Made by a program: the position numbers and the translations under genes
Part shown: positions 53,334 to 61,690 of the stretch, in pieces
Layout of the letters: every line of letters begins with the position of its first letter
How positions within the stretch are numbered: the first letter of the stretch is position 1
Source of the DNA: Lachnospiraceae bacterium
GTDB taxonomy: Bacteria; Bacillota; Clostridia; Lachnospirales; Lachnospiraceae
Length of the DNA stretch: 61,690 nt
Direction of reading: 5' to 3'
Assembly: GCA_022792835.1 (NCBI GenBank)
Contig: JAAWBT010000073.1
Coordinates: 1 to 61,690 of the forward strand
Notes under the pieces: generated by a model
Told to the model about the DNA's origin: nothing
What the model saw: the letters and a program-made list of their open reading frames with translations, nothing else
Databases searched by the model: none

Positions 53334-54563
53334 CTAAAACAAAAACTTTGCCAGCACATAATTACTGATATCAATGCCCCGCGCCGTCAGACGCCAGTGG
53401 ATGTCCTCCTGTCCGCCAGAAACTATCCGTTCCATCAGCCCATCCTGTTCCATGGCTTTTAAGACTGTTCCATAGAGCTCTTCCATGCCTGTTCGGAATC
53501 GCCTTACAAATTCCCCTTCAGAAACCCCTTTCGTCGTACGCAGGCCCAGGAACATAAATTCTTCCATCGCCCGCTCCGTGGTCACAGTCTCCTCATTCTG
53601 ACGAACCTGTCTGAGAACTTTCCTCCCGGAGAAACCTGCTTTCCCACTGTCTTCCTCTCCACCCAGAAGTTTCAGGTAAGTTTCCAGATCATTCGTATTA
53701 AAAAACCGTGTCCCATTTATATAGGAAGCGGCAGAAATCCCAAATCCCAGATAGAACACACCAGTCCAGTAGCCCATATTATGCCTGCAGGAAAAACCAG
53801 GCTTTGCATAGTTGGATATCTCATAGCGCTCATAGCCGCAGGCGGCAAGTGACTCTCCCGTCAGGGCGTACATCTTCCGCTCCTCTTCCTCCGTAGGCAG
53901 AGGACGGCAGTCCTCCTCCCCCACCTCCCTGGCCGCCGCCTGCCTGTGGTACTGCTCATAAAAGGGCGTACCTTCCTCTATGATCAGGCTGTACACGGAA
54001 ATATGTTCCGGTGAGGGGGAAAGCCCTCTCACCGCCAGAAGACTCTTTTTAAAACTCTTTACACTCTGCCCCGGAAGCGCCGCCATCAGATCTACGTTGA
54101 TATTCTGAAAGCACGCCTCTCTGGCAAGCCGATAGCTCTCTTTAAACTTCGCAAAGGTATGAATCCGTCCAAGAAGAGAAAGTTCCCCGTCGTCCGCTGA
54201 CTGAAGCCCAATGCTTAACCGGTTCACTCCTGCCTTCCGGTAAACCTCCAGCTTCTCTCTGGTCAGTGTTCCCGGATTGGCCTCCAGGGTGATCTCTGCA
54301 TCCTCTGCCACCATAAACTCCTGCCGGATGCAGGCAAGGGTCTCTGCGATCTCTCCAGCATCTATGATCGAAGGCGTCCCTCCTCCGAAAAATATGGAAA
54401 TCACCACATCAGGCTCTCCTCGCTGCTCCTTTGCCGCCAGGCCGATTTCCCGCCGCAGTGCTTTCATATAAGCGTTCTGCACTTCCTTCTCAGCCGATGC
54501 CGATACAAAATCACAGTACCCGCACTTCCTCACACAGAATGGAACATGCACGTAAATTTCCAT
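53334..54563 (-). CDS. hemW: HemW-like radical SAM heme chaperone
   Basis: 409 residues. The radical SAM cluster Cys residues are in CVRKCGYCDF near the N terminus, followed by SIFFGGGTPSII and the GLQSADDGELSLLGRIH segment. HemW-family proteins are homologous to coproporphyrinogen III oxidase but usually act in heme delivery; the C-terminal region (FMFLGLRTTKGVSEGEF) matches HemW. It starts 8 bases after the lepA stop, the common Firmicute pairing. Confidence 0.92.
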   Translation of the reverse strand: MEIYVHVPFCVRKCGYCDFVSASAEKEVQNAYMKALRREIGLAAKEQRGEPDVVISIFFGGGTPSIIDAGEIAETLACIRQEFMVAEDAEITLEANPGTLTREKLEVYRKAGVNRLSIGLQSADDGELSLLGRIHTFAKFKESYRLAREACFQNINVDLMAALPGQSVKSFKKSLLAVRGLSPSPEHISVYSLIIEEGTPFYEQYHRQAAAREVGEEDCRPLPTEEEERKMYALTGESLAACGYERYEISNYAKPGFSCRHNMGYWTGVFYLGFGISAASYINGTRFFNTNDLETYLKLLGGEEDSGKAGFSGRKVLRQVRQNEETVTTERAMEEFMFLGLRTTKGVSEGEFVRRFRTGMEELYGTVLKAMEQDGLMERIVSGGQEDIHWRLTARGIDISNYVLAKFLF

Positions 54564-54571
54564 CTTCTCTC

Positions 54572-56383
54572 CTACTTATCGTCCAGCTTCAGCACGCTCA
54601 TAAAAGCCTTCTGCGGGATCTCCACATTGCCCACCTGGCGCATCCGCTTCTTGCCTTCCTTCTGCTTTTCGAGAAGCTTTCTCTTCCGGCTGATATCGCC
54701 GCCATAGCATTTTGCCAGCACGTCCTTGCGCATGGCCTTGACCGTCTCTCTGGCAATGATCCTGTTCCCGATGGCCGCCTGGATGGGAATCTCGAACAGG
54801 TGTCTTGGAATCTCTTCTTTTAATTTTTCACACATTTTTCTTCCTCGCTCGTAAGCGGTGTCTACGTGGACGATGAAGGACAGGGCATCCACTGCTTCTT
54901 TGTTGATGAGAATGTCTAATTTCACCAGGTTGGAACGGTCATAGCCCTTCAATTCATAATCAAAGGAAGCATAGCCCCTGGAACGGGATTTCAGTGCGTC
55001 AAAGAAATCGTAAATGATTTCATTTAAAGGAAGCTCGTAGCGCAGAAGGGCTCTGGTGTCCTCCATATACTCTGTTCCCACATACACACCGCGCCGCTCC
55101 TGACAGAGTCCCATGATAGCCCCGATAAACTCGGTAGTGACCATAATCTCTGCTTTCACCACCGGCTCTTCCATATATTCGATCTCCGAAGGGTCCGGCA
55201 GATTGGAGGGATTGGTCAGCTCCATAACCTCACCGTTTGTTTTGTACACCTTGTAGACCACCCCCGGCGCTGTGGTCACCAGATCCAGGTTGTACTCCCG
55301 CTCCAGCCTCTCCTGGATGATCTCCAGGTGCAAAAGGCCCAGAAAACCGCACCGGAACCCAAACCCCAAAGCCACGGAGGTCTCCGGCTCAAACTGCAAA
55401 GAAGCATCGTTTAACTGCAGTTTTTCCAGCGCCTCCCTCAGATCGTTGTACTTGGCGCCGTCTGCAGGATACAGGCCGCAGTAAACCATAGACGTCACCT
55501 TTTTGTAGCCGGGAAGAGGCTCGTCGCAGGGATTGTCTCCGTCTGTCACCGTGTCGCCCACCCGGGTATCCCGGACGTTTTTTATGCTGGCCGTCAGATA
55601 TCCCACCATCCCGGCAGAAAGTTCCTCACAGGGAATAAACTGGCCCGCGCCAAAATACCCCACCTCCACGGTCTCAAACTCCGCGCCGGTAGCCATGAAA
55701 CGGATCTTCATCCCCTTTTTCACAGTTCCTTCCTTAATTCTGCAAAACACGATCACTCCTTTATAGGAATCGTAGACTGAATCAAAGATCAGAGCCTTAA
55801 GAGGCGCCGCCGGGTCGCCTGTGGGTGCAGGAAGCTTCGTCACAATCTGTTCCAGCACTTCTTCAATATTGATACCGGCTTTGGCGGAAATCTGAGGGGC
55901 ATCCTGGGCCTCGATCCCGATCACATCCTCAATCTCGTCAATGACCCTCTGAGGTTCAGCACTTGGAAGGTCGATCTTATTGATGACCGGGAATACTTCC
56001 AGATCGTGATCCAGAGCCAGATAGACATTGGCCATGGTCTGAGCCTCAATGCCCTGAGCCGCATCCACCACCAGCACCGCCCCGTCACAGGCCGCCAGGC
56101 TTCTGGACACTTCATAATTAAAATCCACATGGCCGGGCGTGTCGATCAGGTTAAGCTGATACTCTTCGCCGTCCTTCGCTTTATAAATGGTGCGGACCGC
56201 CTGGGACTTGATGGTAATGCCCCGCTCCCGCTCCAAGTCCATATTGTCAAGGACCTGAGACTGCATCTCCCTGCTGGTGAGCAGCCCCGTCTTCTCAATA
56301 ATCCGGTCGGCCAGCGTGGATTTCCCGTGGTCGATATGGGCAATAATACAAAAATTTCTGATCTTACTCTGATCTGCCGCCAT
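54572..56383 (-). CDS. lepA: LepA (EF-4) ribosome back-translocation GTPase
   Basis: 603 residues. The GTPase motifs are [18 protein letters not shown] and NKIDLP; the C-terminal LepA domain ends [12 protein letters not shown] with the [19 protein letters not shown] basic tail in pieces. The open frame starts further upstream, but the ATG at 56383 lies 7 bases after GGAGG and gives the normal N terminus. Highly conserved in bacteria. Cotranscribed with hemW. Confidence 0.97.
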   Translation of the reverse strand: MAADQSKIRNFCIIAHIDHGKSTLADRIIEKTGLLTSREMQSQVLDNMDLERERGITIKSQAVRTIYKAKDGEEYQLNLIDTPGHVDFNYEVSRSLAACDGAVLVVDAAQGIEAQTMANVYLALDHDLEVFPVINKIDLPSAEPQRVIDEIEDVIGIEAQDAPQISAKAGINIEEVLEQIVTKLPAPTGDPAAPLKALIFDSVYDSYKGVIVFCRIKEGTVKKGMKIRFMATGAEFETVEVGYFGAGQFIPCEELSAGMVGYLTASIKNVRDTRVGDTVTDGDNPCDEPLPGYKKVTSMVYCGLYPADGAKYNDLREALEKLQLNDASLQFEPETSVALGFGFRCGFLGLLHLEIIQERLEREYNLDLVTTAPGVVYKVYKTNGEVMELTNPSNLPDPSEIEYMEEPVVKAEIMVTTEFIGAIMGLCQERRGVYVGTEYMEDTRALLRYELPLNEIIYDFFDALKSRSRGYASFDYELKGYDRSNLVKLDILINKEAVDALSFIVHVDTAYERGRKMCEKLKEEIPRHLFEIPIQAAIGNRIIARETVKAMRKDVLAKCYGGDISRKRKLLEKQKEGKKRMRQVGNVEIPQKAFMSVLKLDDK

Positions 56384-56422
56384 AAACATTCCTCCTGGCT
56401 TTGCTTTTCCTGTCAAAATTTC

Positions 56423-56452
56423 TATGCTATAATGTTGTACTAGTTTAGCATA
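56423..56452. repeat. 7-bp inverted repeat upstream of lepA
   Basis: TATGCTA (56423-56429) and TAGCATA (56446-56452) are exact inverted copies 16 bases apart, around the likely promoter region of lepA. They could form an operator; no known regulator is suggested by the sequence. Confidence 0.35.
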
Positions 56453-56568
56453 ATTCCCCTTTAAAGTCCATTTAAAAATATTTTTCCCCATAAGGAAAGC
56501 CCCTAGAAGCTTTTTCCCGACTGCTCCCCAGGGCTTTTAAACTCCTATTTTCTCTTTTTCAACAGGGT

Positions 56569-57825
56569 TTATTTCATCTTGCCAGTTAAGACCTCTTTCG
56601 CCTTCTCCAGCTGATGATCCTGATCTTCCTCCTTGCCCTTTTCCTTTTCCACCATCACATCCGGTTCAATCCCTGTCCCGTGGATGTTGGCGCCGTTTGG
56701 CGTATAATAATCCGATATGGTGATCTTGATGGCCGTCCCGTCATCAAAGGGATAGATACTCTGAACAATCCCTTTCCCGAAGGTGGTTGTGCCCACCAGG
56801 ACTGCCTTCTCATAATCCTTGAGGGCGCCGGCCAGAACCTCTGAGGCGCTGGCGGAGTTTCCGTTTGTCAGAACCACCATCGGTCCGTCAAACCGTATCT
56901 CCTCGTCCGCCTCGTAAGTACTTCCCAGGCCGGTCTTGCTCTTCGTGGAGACAATCACCCCCTCCGTAAGAAAATCGTCGGCGATCTCCACCACCTGATC
57001 CAGACGGCCTCCGGGATTATCCCTGAGATCTAAGAGCAGCCCCTTCATTCCCTGTGCCTTCAGATCCTCCAAAGCTGTGACAAACTGCTCGTAGGTCACG
57101 CCGTCAAACTCGGTGATCTGAAGATACCCCATGCCGTTCTCCAGCATTTTCCACTCCACCGTGTCCATGCTCACGTCCCGGCGTTCCACATCCATCTCTA
57201 CATAATCGTTCACAGAATCCCGATACACTTCAATATGGACTGTGCTGCCTGCATTTCCGCGGATCTTTGCCACAACGTTGTTGATGTCTTCCCCGGTAAT
57301 GTCTTCTCCGTTGACCTTATACAACATATCTCCTGCCTGCATCCCGGCTTCTTCTGCCCCGGATCCCCGAAACACCCGGATCACTGTGATCACATTGGTG
57401 CTCTCGCTCTGGCTGATCTGTACGCCGATCCCCACGTACTCCCCGTCAGAGGACTCCATCATATCTTTATATTCTTCTTCCGTATAGTAAACCGTATAAG
57501 GATCTCCAAGACCCGCAATAAACCCTTTGTAGATGCCCTCTTTCATGGCTTCCTCGTCTGCTTCATAGAGAAACGTCGTATCTACCATGCCTTTTAACAT
57601 CTCCAGCTTCTCTTCGACTTCCTCATAATCCTCCGTCTGCCCCACTTCTTTTAGCCCCCTTGCCGACAGGAGAAAATAAATCCCCCAAGTGGCGGCTGCC
57701 GCCACGAGGAGACTGCATAAAACACCGGTCAGTACTCCCTTCAGAAAGCGGTTGTCCCGCTCCCCTTTTCTCCCCTTCTCCAGCCACCCATCCGGGTCTT
57801 CTATCCAATCATCACGTTTTTCCAT
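56569..57825 (-). CDS. C-terminal processing peptidase (S41 family) with PDZ domain
   Basis: 418 residues. An acidic cytoplasmic N-terminal part and one membrane helix (about 32-52) precede a PDZ domain (about 110-200, with AEEAGMQAGDMLYKVNGEDI in pieces) and the S41 protease domain. LLLDLRDNPGGRL, the catalytic Ser in NGNSASASEVLAGAL and the Lys in TTTFGKGIVQ are present. It should cut membrane or wall-associated proteins outside the cell. The ATG at 57825 is chosen over the open upstream frame. It lies directly after the M23 hydrolase gene. Confidence 0.93.
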   Translation of the reverse strand: MEKRDDWIEDPDGWLEKGRKGERDNRFLKGVLTGVLCSLLVAAAATWGIYFLLSARGLKEVGQTEDYEEVEEKLEMLKGMVDTTFLYEADEEAMKEGIYKGFIAGLGDPYTVYYTEEEYKDMMESSDGEYVGIGVQISQSESTNVITVIRVFRGSGAEEAGMQAGDMLYKVNGEDITGEDINNVVAKIRGNAGSTVHIEVYRDSVNDYVEMDVERRDVSMDTVEWKMLENGMGYLQITEFDGVTYEQFVTALEDLKAQGMKGLLLDLRDNPGGRLDQVVEIADDFLTEGVIVSTKSKTGLGSTYEADEEIRFDGPMVVLTNGNSASASEVLAGALKDYEKAVLVGTTTFGKGIVQSIYPFDDGTAIKITISDYYTPNGANIHGTGIEPDVMVEKEKGKEEDQDHQLEKAKEVLTGKMK

Positions 57826-57883
57826 GCCATCATCCTTTCTTTCTCCGTCTGAATGTTCTCTAAACTCATTCAGCCGCTGCCTC

Positions 57884-59305
57884 TTATGGAGGCGACACAT
57901 AATTCAGTGGATTTTTTGAATAAGCAGAAGTACTGAATCCTCCCACCCGCACTTCAAAGTGCAGATGCGCTCCCGTGGACCAGCCGGTATTTCCCACCAG
58001 TCCGATGGTTTCCCCCTGCTCTACTTTATCTCCGGCTGAAACAAGAAGCTTCTGACAATGCATATATACGGTATATGTACTGTTTCCGTGATAAAGCACA
58101 ATCCAGTTGCCCGCCGAAGCGCTTGCCCTCGCAAGAATGACCTCACCGCTTCCCGCCGCTACAATCTCTGCACCCTCCAGGGCGCCTTTTGGAAGGGCAA
58201 TGTCAATCCCATGATGATCGCTTAAGGTCCCGTCACTTTCTCCTGTCAACGGATCATCCCTGCTCCCATAGCCAGAAGAAATACGGCCGCAGGAAGGCAC
58301 CGGCCAGATAAAGTCTGTCGAAACCTCCTGAGGTTTTGTGGGCGCCGGCGTGGACGCTTCTGTGGAAGTCTCAGGAGGCACTTTTGTCTCCTCTGGCGTT
58401 TCACTGCCCTCCGTCTCTTCTCCCTCAGCCCCAGAACTTATCTCTTCGCTCTCTTTCGTCTCTGTCTGCGACGTCGTCTCTACAGTCGTCTCTTTCGAGG
58501 CCTGCTCCGCCTCTCTTGAGGCCGCCTCGCTCTCGGCTAAAGCTCTGGCCTCCGCTTCCTCTCTCTGCCGTATGGCTTCCTCCAAAGCCAGAAATTCATC
58601 CAGTTCATCCTTCAGGGCCTCATCATAGTCTGCTATGATATGCTCATTTTCGGCGATCTCCACGTTGAGACCAGAAAGCTCTGCCTCCTTGGCTTCATAG
58701 AGCTCTGCCAGGGAGAACCTTTTTGCCTCTGCCTGAGCTGTCATGGTCTCCAGAGACGTATAGATTTCCTCCAGCTCTGCCGTCCGCCTGGCGATAAATT
58801 CCTTCGTCTCTCCATAGGCCGCCAGCATAGTTCTATCATATTCCGATATCCGGGAAATATACTCCGCCCGGTTTAAAAACTCTGTGAGACTGGCTGACTG
58901 GAATAACATCTCCAAAAATATGGTGTCGCCCTTCTCATACATATATTGAATGCGCAGCTTCATATTTTCGTACTGTTCCTGCTCCGTCTCTTTGGCTGCC
59001 TCCAGTTCTTCCTTTGCCGTCTGAATCCCTTCACGGGCCGCCTCCATCTGACTTTCTAAATCCGAAAGGCTGTCTCCTGCCTCTTTCAGTTCTTTATCCA
59101 CCGCCTCGATATAGGCGCTTACGTCTTCTTTCAGGCTATCCAGCTCTGTCAGCTTTTCCCGGATCCGCTCCTGTTCTTCCTCGATGGCATCAATCCTCTC
59201 CTGCCTGCTCTCAAGCTCCTCAGAGGCCCCCGCCTTTGGTAGACTTCCCATAAGAAAAAGCACTGCCGCGAATATCGCGGCCAGTCTTTGGTATTTCCAT
59301 TTCAT
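57884..59305 (-). CDS. coiled-coil M23 peptidoglycan hydrolase (FtsEX-controlled type)
   Basis: 473 residues. Signal peptide (IFAAVLFLMGSLPKAGA), then a long coiled coil (about 30-250), a Ser/Thr/Glu-rich linker (about 265-335), and an intact LytM/M23 domain: HHGIDIALPKG, a VYMHC segment and GAHLHFEVRV hold the zinc ligands. This layout matches hydrolases opened by FtsEX, and the next upstream genes are ftsX and ftsE. The ATG at 59305 follows GAGG. It overlaps the upstream open frame of the S41 gene only in a region before that gene's chosen start. Confidence 0.92.
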   Translation of the reverse strand: MKWKYQRLAAIFAAVLFLMGSLPKAGASEELESRQERIDAIEEEQERIREKLTELDSLKEDVSAYIEAVDKELKEAGDSLSDLESQMEAAREGIQTAKEELEAAKETEQEQYENMKLRIQYMYEKGDTIFLEMLFQSASLTEFLNRAEYISRISEYDRTMLAAYGETKEFIARRTAELEEIYTSLETMTAQAEAKRFSLAELYEAKEAELSGLNVEIAENEHIIADYDEALKDELDEFLALEEAIRQREEAEARALAESEAASREAEQASKETTVETTSQTETKESEEISSGAEGEETEGSETPEETKVPPETSTEASTPAPTKPQEVSTDFIWPVPSCGRISSGYGSRDDPLTGESDGTLSDHHGIDIALPKGALEGAEIVAAGSGEVILARASASAGNWIVLYHGNSTYTVYMHCQKLLVSAGDKVEQGETIGLVGNTGWSTGAHLHFEVRVGGFSTSAYSKNPLNYVSPP

Positions 59306-59316
59306 GCTGTTATTCC

Positions 59317-60225
59317 TCACGCTTTTAAATGCTTCCGGATGGAAAAGAAGCTTCCGAAAAGTCCGATTCCAAGTCCCAGCCCCAAGGAAATGGGAACCAG
59401 CACCCGAAACACCTGCCCCACCGGGAGCAGAGTCAGTATTCTGGATAAAATGCTCATACGGCTCAAGCAGAACCGCACCGCATAACCATAGGCATAGTAG
59501 ACCACCACCAGTGGAATTCCCGCGCCAAAGGCTCCAATAATCAGTCCCTCCACCACAAAAGGCGCCCGGATCAGAAAATTGGTAGCGCCGATCATACGCA
59601 TGATCCGGATTTCCTCTTTCCTGGCGCTGATGGTGATGGCAATGGTATTGCTGATCAGAAAGACCGCCACAAACAAAAGAATCAGGATAATCGCCATGGA
59701 CACATAACCCACCAGATTGTTGATTCCGGAAAGCCCTGCCGCCGCAATCTCCGAATAATTGACCCGGCGGATGCCGTCGATGGTCTTTAAATATTCCACA
59801 AATTCTTTCTGGTCAGCCAGATCTTCCAGATAAATTTCATAGGATGCACTGTTGGCCAGCGGGTTGTCCTTCGCGAACCCCTCCGCCAGCTGCGGCGCCT
59901 CATGGAAATAATCCTTCTGATAAGTTTCCCACGCTTCTTGGGCAGAAATGTAACGGAGCCCCGCCACGCCTTCCCTGGCCTCAATGACATCTCCGATGGC
60001 AAAAATCTCCTCTTCAGAAAGCCCTTCATCAAAAAATACGGTCACCCCCACCGTATTTTCCAGATTTTTCACCATAAACTGGACATTGGTCACAATGGCA
60101 TAAAAAATGCAGAACAGGAAAATGCAGGTAGCCATGGTTCCCACGGAAGCCAGCGAAAACAGCTTATTCTTCCGGATACTGTGAAAACCCTGCCTTGTAC
60201 AATACCACAGTGTACTAATTCTCAT
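59317..60225 (-). CDS. ftsX: FtsX membrane subunit of the cell-division FtsEX complex
   Basis: 302 residues with four membrane helices (near 20-45, 172-195, 220-245 and 270-295) and a large outside loop between the first two that contacts peptidoglycan hydrolases. Overlaps the ftsE end by 11 bases; followed by the M23 hydrolase gene, which is the probable client. Confidence 0.94.
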   Translation of the reverse strand: MRISTLWYCTRQGFHSIRKNKLFSLASVGTMATCIFLFCIFYAIVTNVQFMVKNLENTVGVTVFFDEGLSEEEIFAIGDVIEAREGVAGLRYISAQEAWETYQKDYFHEAPQLAEGFAKDNPLANSASYEIYLEDLADQKEFVEYLKTIDGIRRVNYSEIAAAGLSGINNLVGYVSMAIILILLFVAVFLISNTIAITISARKEEIRIMRMIGATNFLIRAPFVVEGLIIGAFGAGIPLVVVYYAYGYAVRFCLSRMSILSRILTLLPVGQVFRVLVPISLGLGLGIGLFGSFFSIRKHLKA

Positions 60226-60913
60226 TTTCGTACCCGCTTTCTCTCCTGTCTGTCACAAGCTCGCCCCGCTTCATGGTAATGACCCGTTTTTTCATCTTGT
60301 CCACAATCTCCTTGCTGTGCGTCACCACCACCACCGTGGTCCCCATCTCATTGATCTCCTCCAGAAGCTTCATGATCTGCCAGGCGTTGCCCGGGTCCAT
60401 ATTCCCGGTAGGCTCGTCTGCCAAAAGGATCTCCGGGCGGTTCACAAGGGCCCTGGCAATGGCCACCCGCTGCTGCTCACCGCCGGAAAGCTGGCTGGGC
60501 AGGGATTTGTATTTGGAGGACAGGCCCACCATGGCCAGCACCTCAGGGACCCGTTTCCGGATCTCCCTGGTGGGTGTCACCACCACCCGCTGGGCAAAGG
60601 CCACATTCTCATAGACATTCTTATCTTTTAACAGACGAAAATCCTGAAAAACAACCCCCAGATGCCTTCTGTACCTGGGTATCATTTTTCGCTTCATCCC
60701 CGTAAGATCGATGCCATTCACGCGAATCTTACCGGAGGTTGCTTCCACTTCTTTTAACAGCATCCTGATGAGCGTCGTCTTCCCGGAACCGCTGTTTCCC
60801 ACAATAAAGACAAACTCTCCCTTCTCGATCTTCAGGCTTAAATCCCGCACTGCCTTTGTCTCCCGGTCAGTGGCTTTGTCATAAGTCTTGTTTACATGTT
60901 CAAATACGATCAT
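60215..60913 (-). CDS. ftsE: FtsE ATPase of the cell-division FtsEX complex
   Basis: 232 residues, ABC ATPase. Walker [12 protein letters not shown] loop, signature [15 protein letters not shown] and Walker [13 protein letters not shown] are intact. It drives conformational signals through FtsX to the outside hydrolase rather than transport. It is 15 bases after the PucR-type regulator gene. Confidence 0.96.
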   Translation of the reverse strand: MIVFEHVNKTYDKATDRETKAVRDLSLKIEKGEFVFIVGNSGSGKTTLIRMLLKEVEATSGKIRVNGIDLTGMKRKMIPRYRRHLGVVFQDFRLLKDKNVYENVAFAQRVVVTPTREIRKRVPEVLAMVGLSSKYKSLPSQLSGGEQQRVAIARALVNRPEILLADEPTGNMDPGNAWQIMKLLEEINEMGTTVVVVTHSKEIVDKMKKRVITMKRGELVTDRRESGYENEN

Positions 60914-60928
60914 GAAAAAACCTCAATT

Positions 60929-61690
60929 CTAGTTATCCAGCGTCTCAATATAATTCATGTATTTCACTACCATGAGGGCAATCTTGAAGGTAATGGCATC
61001 CTCAAAGACCCGAAGGTCAAGACCAGTACTCTTTTGCAGCTTATCCAGCCGGTAGACCAGTGTATTTCTATGGATGTAAAGTTGCCTGGAAGTCTCAGAC
61101 ACATTCAGGTTATTCTCAAAAAATTTATTGATGGTGGTTAAGGTCTCGTCGTCCAGATCGTCCGGAGACTTCCCGTCAAAAATCTCTTTGATAAACATCC
61201 TGCAAAGAGACACCGGCAGCTGATAAATCAGGCGGCCAATCCCCAGATTGTTGTAAGCCACAATGTTCTTGTCACTGTAAAAGATCTTTCCCACGTCCAG
61301 AGCCATCTTGGCTTCTTTGTAAGAGCGGGATACTTCCTTTACCTCATTTACAATGGTCCCATATGCCACATGGACTGTGGCCATAGCTTCTGTGTTCAAC
61401 ATATCCAGAATCATCTTGGCTACTTTTTCCATATCCTCGTAGCTTTCCCCTAGCTTAAGCTCTTTCACCAAAATGATGTTCTTTTCATCCACGGCTGTGA
61501 TGAAATCCTTCGATTTGGCAGAAAACATGCTCTTTACTGTCTCAAGAGCCACCGTGTCATTCTCCGTCTGGGTCTCAATGACAAACACCACCCGGCGCAC
61601 ATTGATATCAATATGGAGTTTCTTCGCCCGATTATAGATATCTACCAGAAGCAGATTGTCAAGCAGCAGGTTCTTGATAAAATTATCCTT
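60929..61690 (-). CDS. PucR/CdaR-type helix-turn-helix regulator, 5' end outside window
   Basis: At least 253 codons remain open to the window edge, so the gene is partial at its N terminus. A GGDEF-like degenerate middle domain precedes the C-terminal HTH_30 segment (NVSETSRQLYIHRNTLVYRLDKL), typical of PucR/CdaR proteins that respond to purines, sugars or other metabolites. Placed directly upstream of ftsEX, a position that links it to division or wall genes by context only. Confidence 0.85.
   Translation of the reverse strand, partial: KDNFIKNLLLDNLLLVDIYNRAKKLHIDINVRRVVFVIETQTENDTVALETVKSMFSAKSKDFITAVDEKNIILVKELKLGESYEDMEKVAKMILDMLNTEAMATVHVAYGTIVNEVKEVSRSYKEAKMALDVGKIFYSDKNIVAYNNLGIGRLIYQLPVSLCRMFIKEIFDGKSPDDLDDETLTTINKFFENNLNVSETSRQLYIHRNTLVYRLDKLQKSTGLDLRVFEDAITFKIALMVVKYMNYIETLDN

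Noticed and set aside
56490-56568. terminator between the S41 protease gene and lepA
   Set aside because: An AAAGCCC/GGGCTTT-like pairing exists but with a large loop and no T-run; too weak to call.

Overview
The window looks like a chromosomal segment of a Gram-positive, spore-forming-type Clostridia, most likely a member of the Lachnospiraceae (Clostridium cluster XIVa). The signs are the gene families (PdaA-like deacetylase, ThiT under a TPP riboswitch, YesM/YesN two-component pairs, PyrK/PyrD class 1B, HrcA/CIRCE, FtsEX with a coiled-coil M23 hydrolase), AGGAGG ribosome sites and sigma-A promoters. This placement is inference; no rRNA or species marker is present. Most genes lie on the minus strand.

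Layout. 1-141: tRNA-Thr (cut by the window edge) and tRNA-Glu with a shared promoter. 0.3-2.0 kb (+): pdaA, then TPP riboswitch-thiT. 2.0-8.2 kb (-): a secreted DNRLRE/RHS protein that stops after a few YD repeats, a REC-HD-GYP-GGDEF cyclic-di-GMP protein and an Hpt protein. 8.3-10.4 kb (-): small Cys-rich protein, CDF metal transporter, truA. 10.5-19.8 kb (-): galactose-type ABC importer mglBAC preceded by a signalling operon (YesN-type regulator, YesM-type kinase, two membrane-anchored sugar-binding proteins), with a terminator between the two units. 19.9-23.0 kb: cysteine desulfidase-like gene and a divergent ECF sigma/anti-sigma pair. 22.9-30.3 kb: a 1691-residue beta-helical wall-anchored surface protein divergent from an AgrA/AgrC-like LytTR two-component system; an exact 13-bp direct repeat lies between the two promoters. 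30.3-33.1 kb (-): an AT-rich island with an unknown protein, a DUF3696 ATPase and a DUF262 gene broken by an internal deletion. 33.5-41.2 kb (-): purEMND, an M29 aminopeptidase with a long N-terminal extension, and small membrane/HD-domain genes. 41.2-47.7 kb (-): pyrCFKDE, an NhaC-family antiporter, a small membrane ORF. 47.8-52.7 kb (-): heat-shock operon hrcA-grpE-dnaK-dnaJ behind a CIRCE promoter. 52.7-61.7 kb (-): hemW, lepA, S41 protease, M23 hydrolase, ftsX, ftsE and a PucR/CdaR-type regulator that runs off the window.

How the parts work together. The housekeeping part supplies purine and pyrimidine synthesis, protein folding and peptidoglycan remodelling at division. The accessory part is dominated by sensing and surface display: a sugar-sensing operon feeding an Mgl importer, a c-di-GMP node, an ECF sigma factor with a predicted self-promoter, and a LytTR system that probably controls the giant surface protein. 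The best candidates for undescribed biology are the LytTR operator/surface protein pair, the two anchored binding proteins linked to YesM/YesN, and the DUF262/DUF3696/unknown three-gene module, here apparently disabled.
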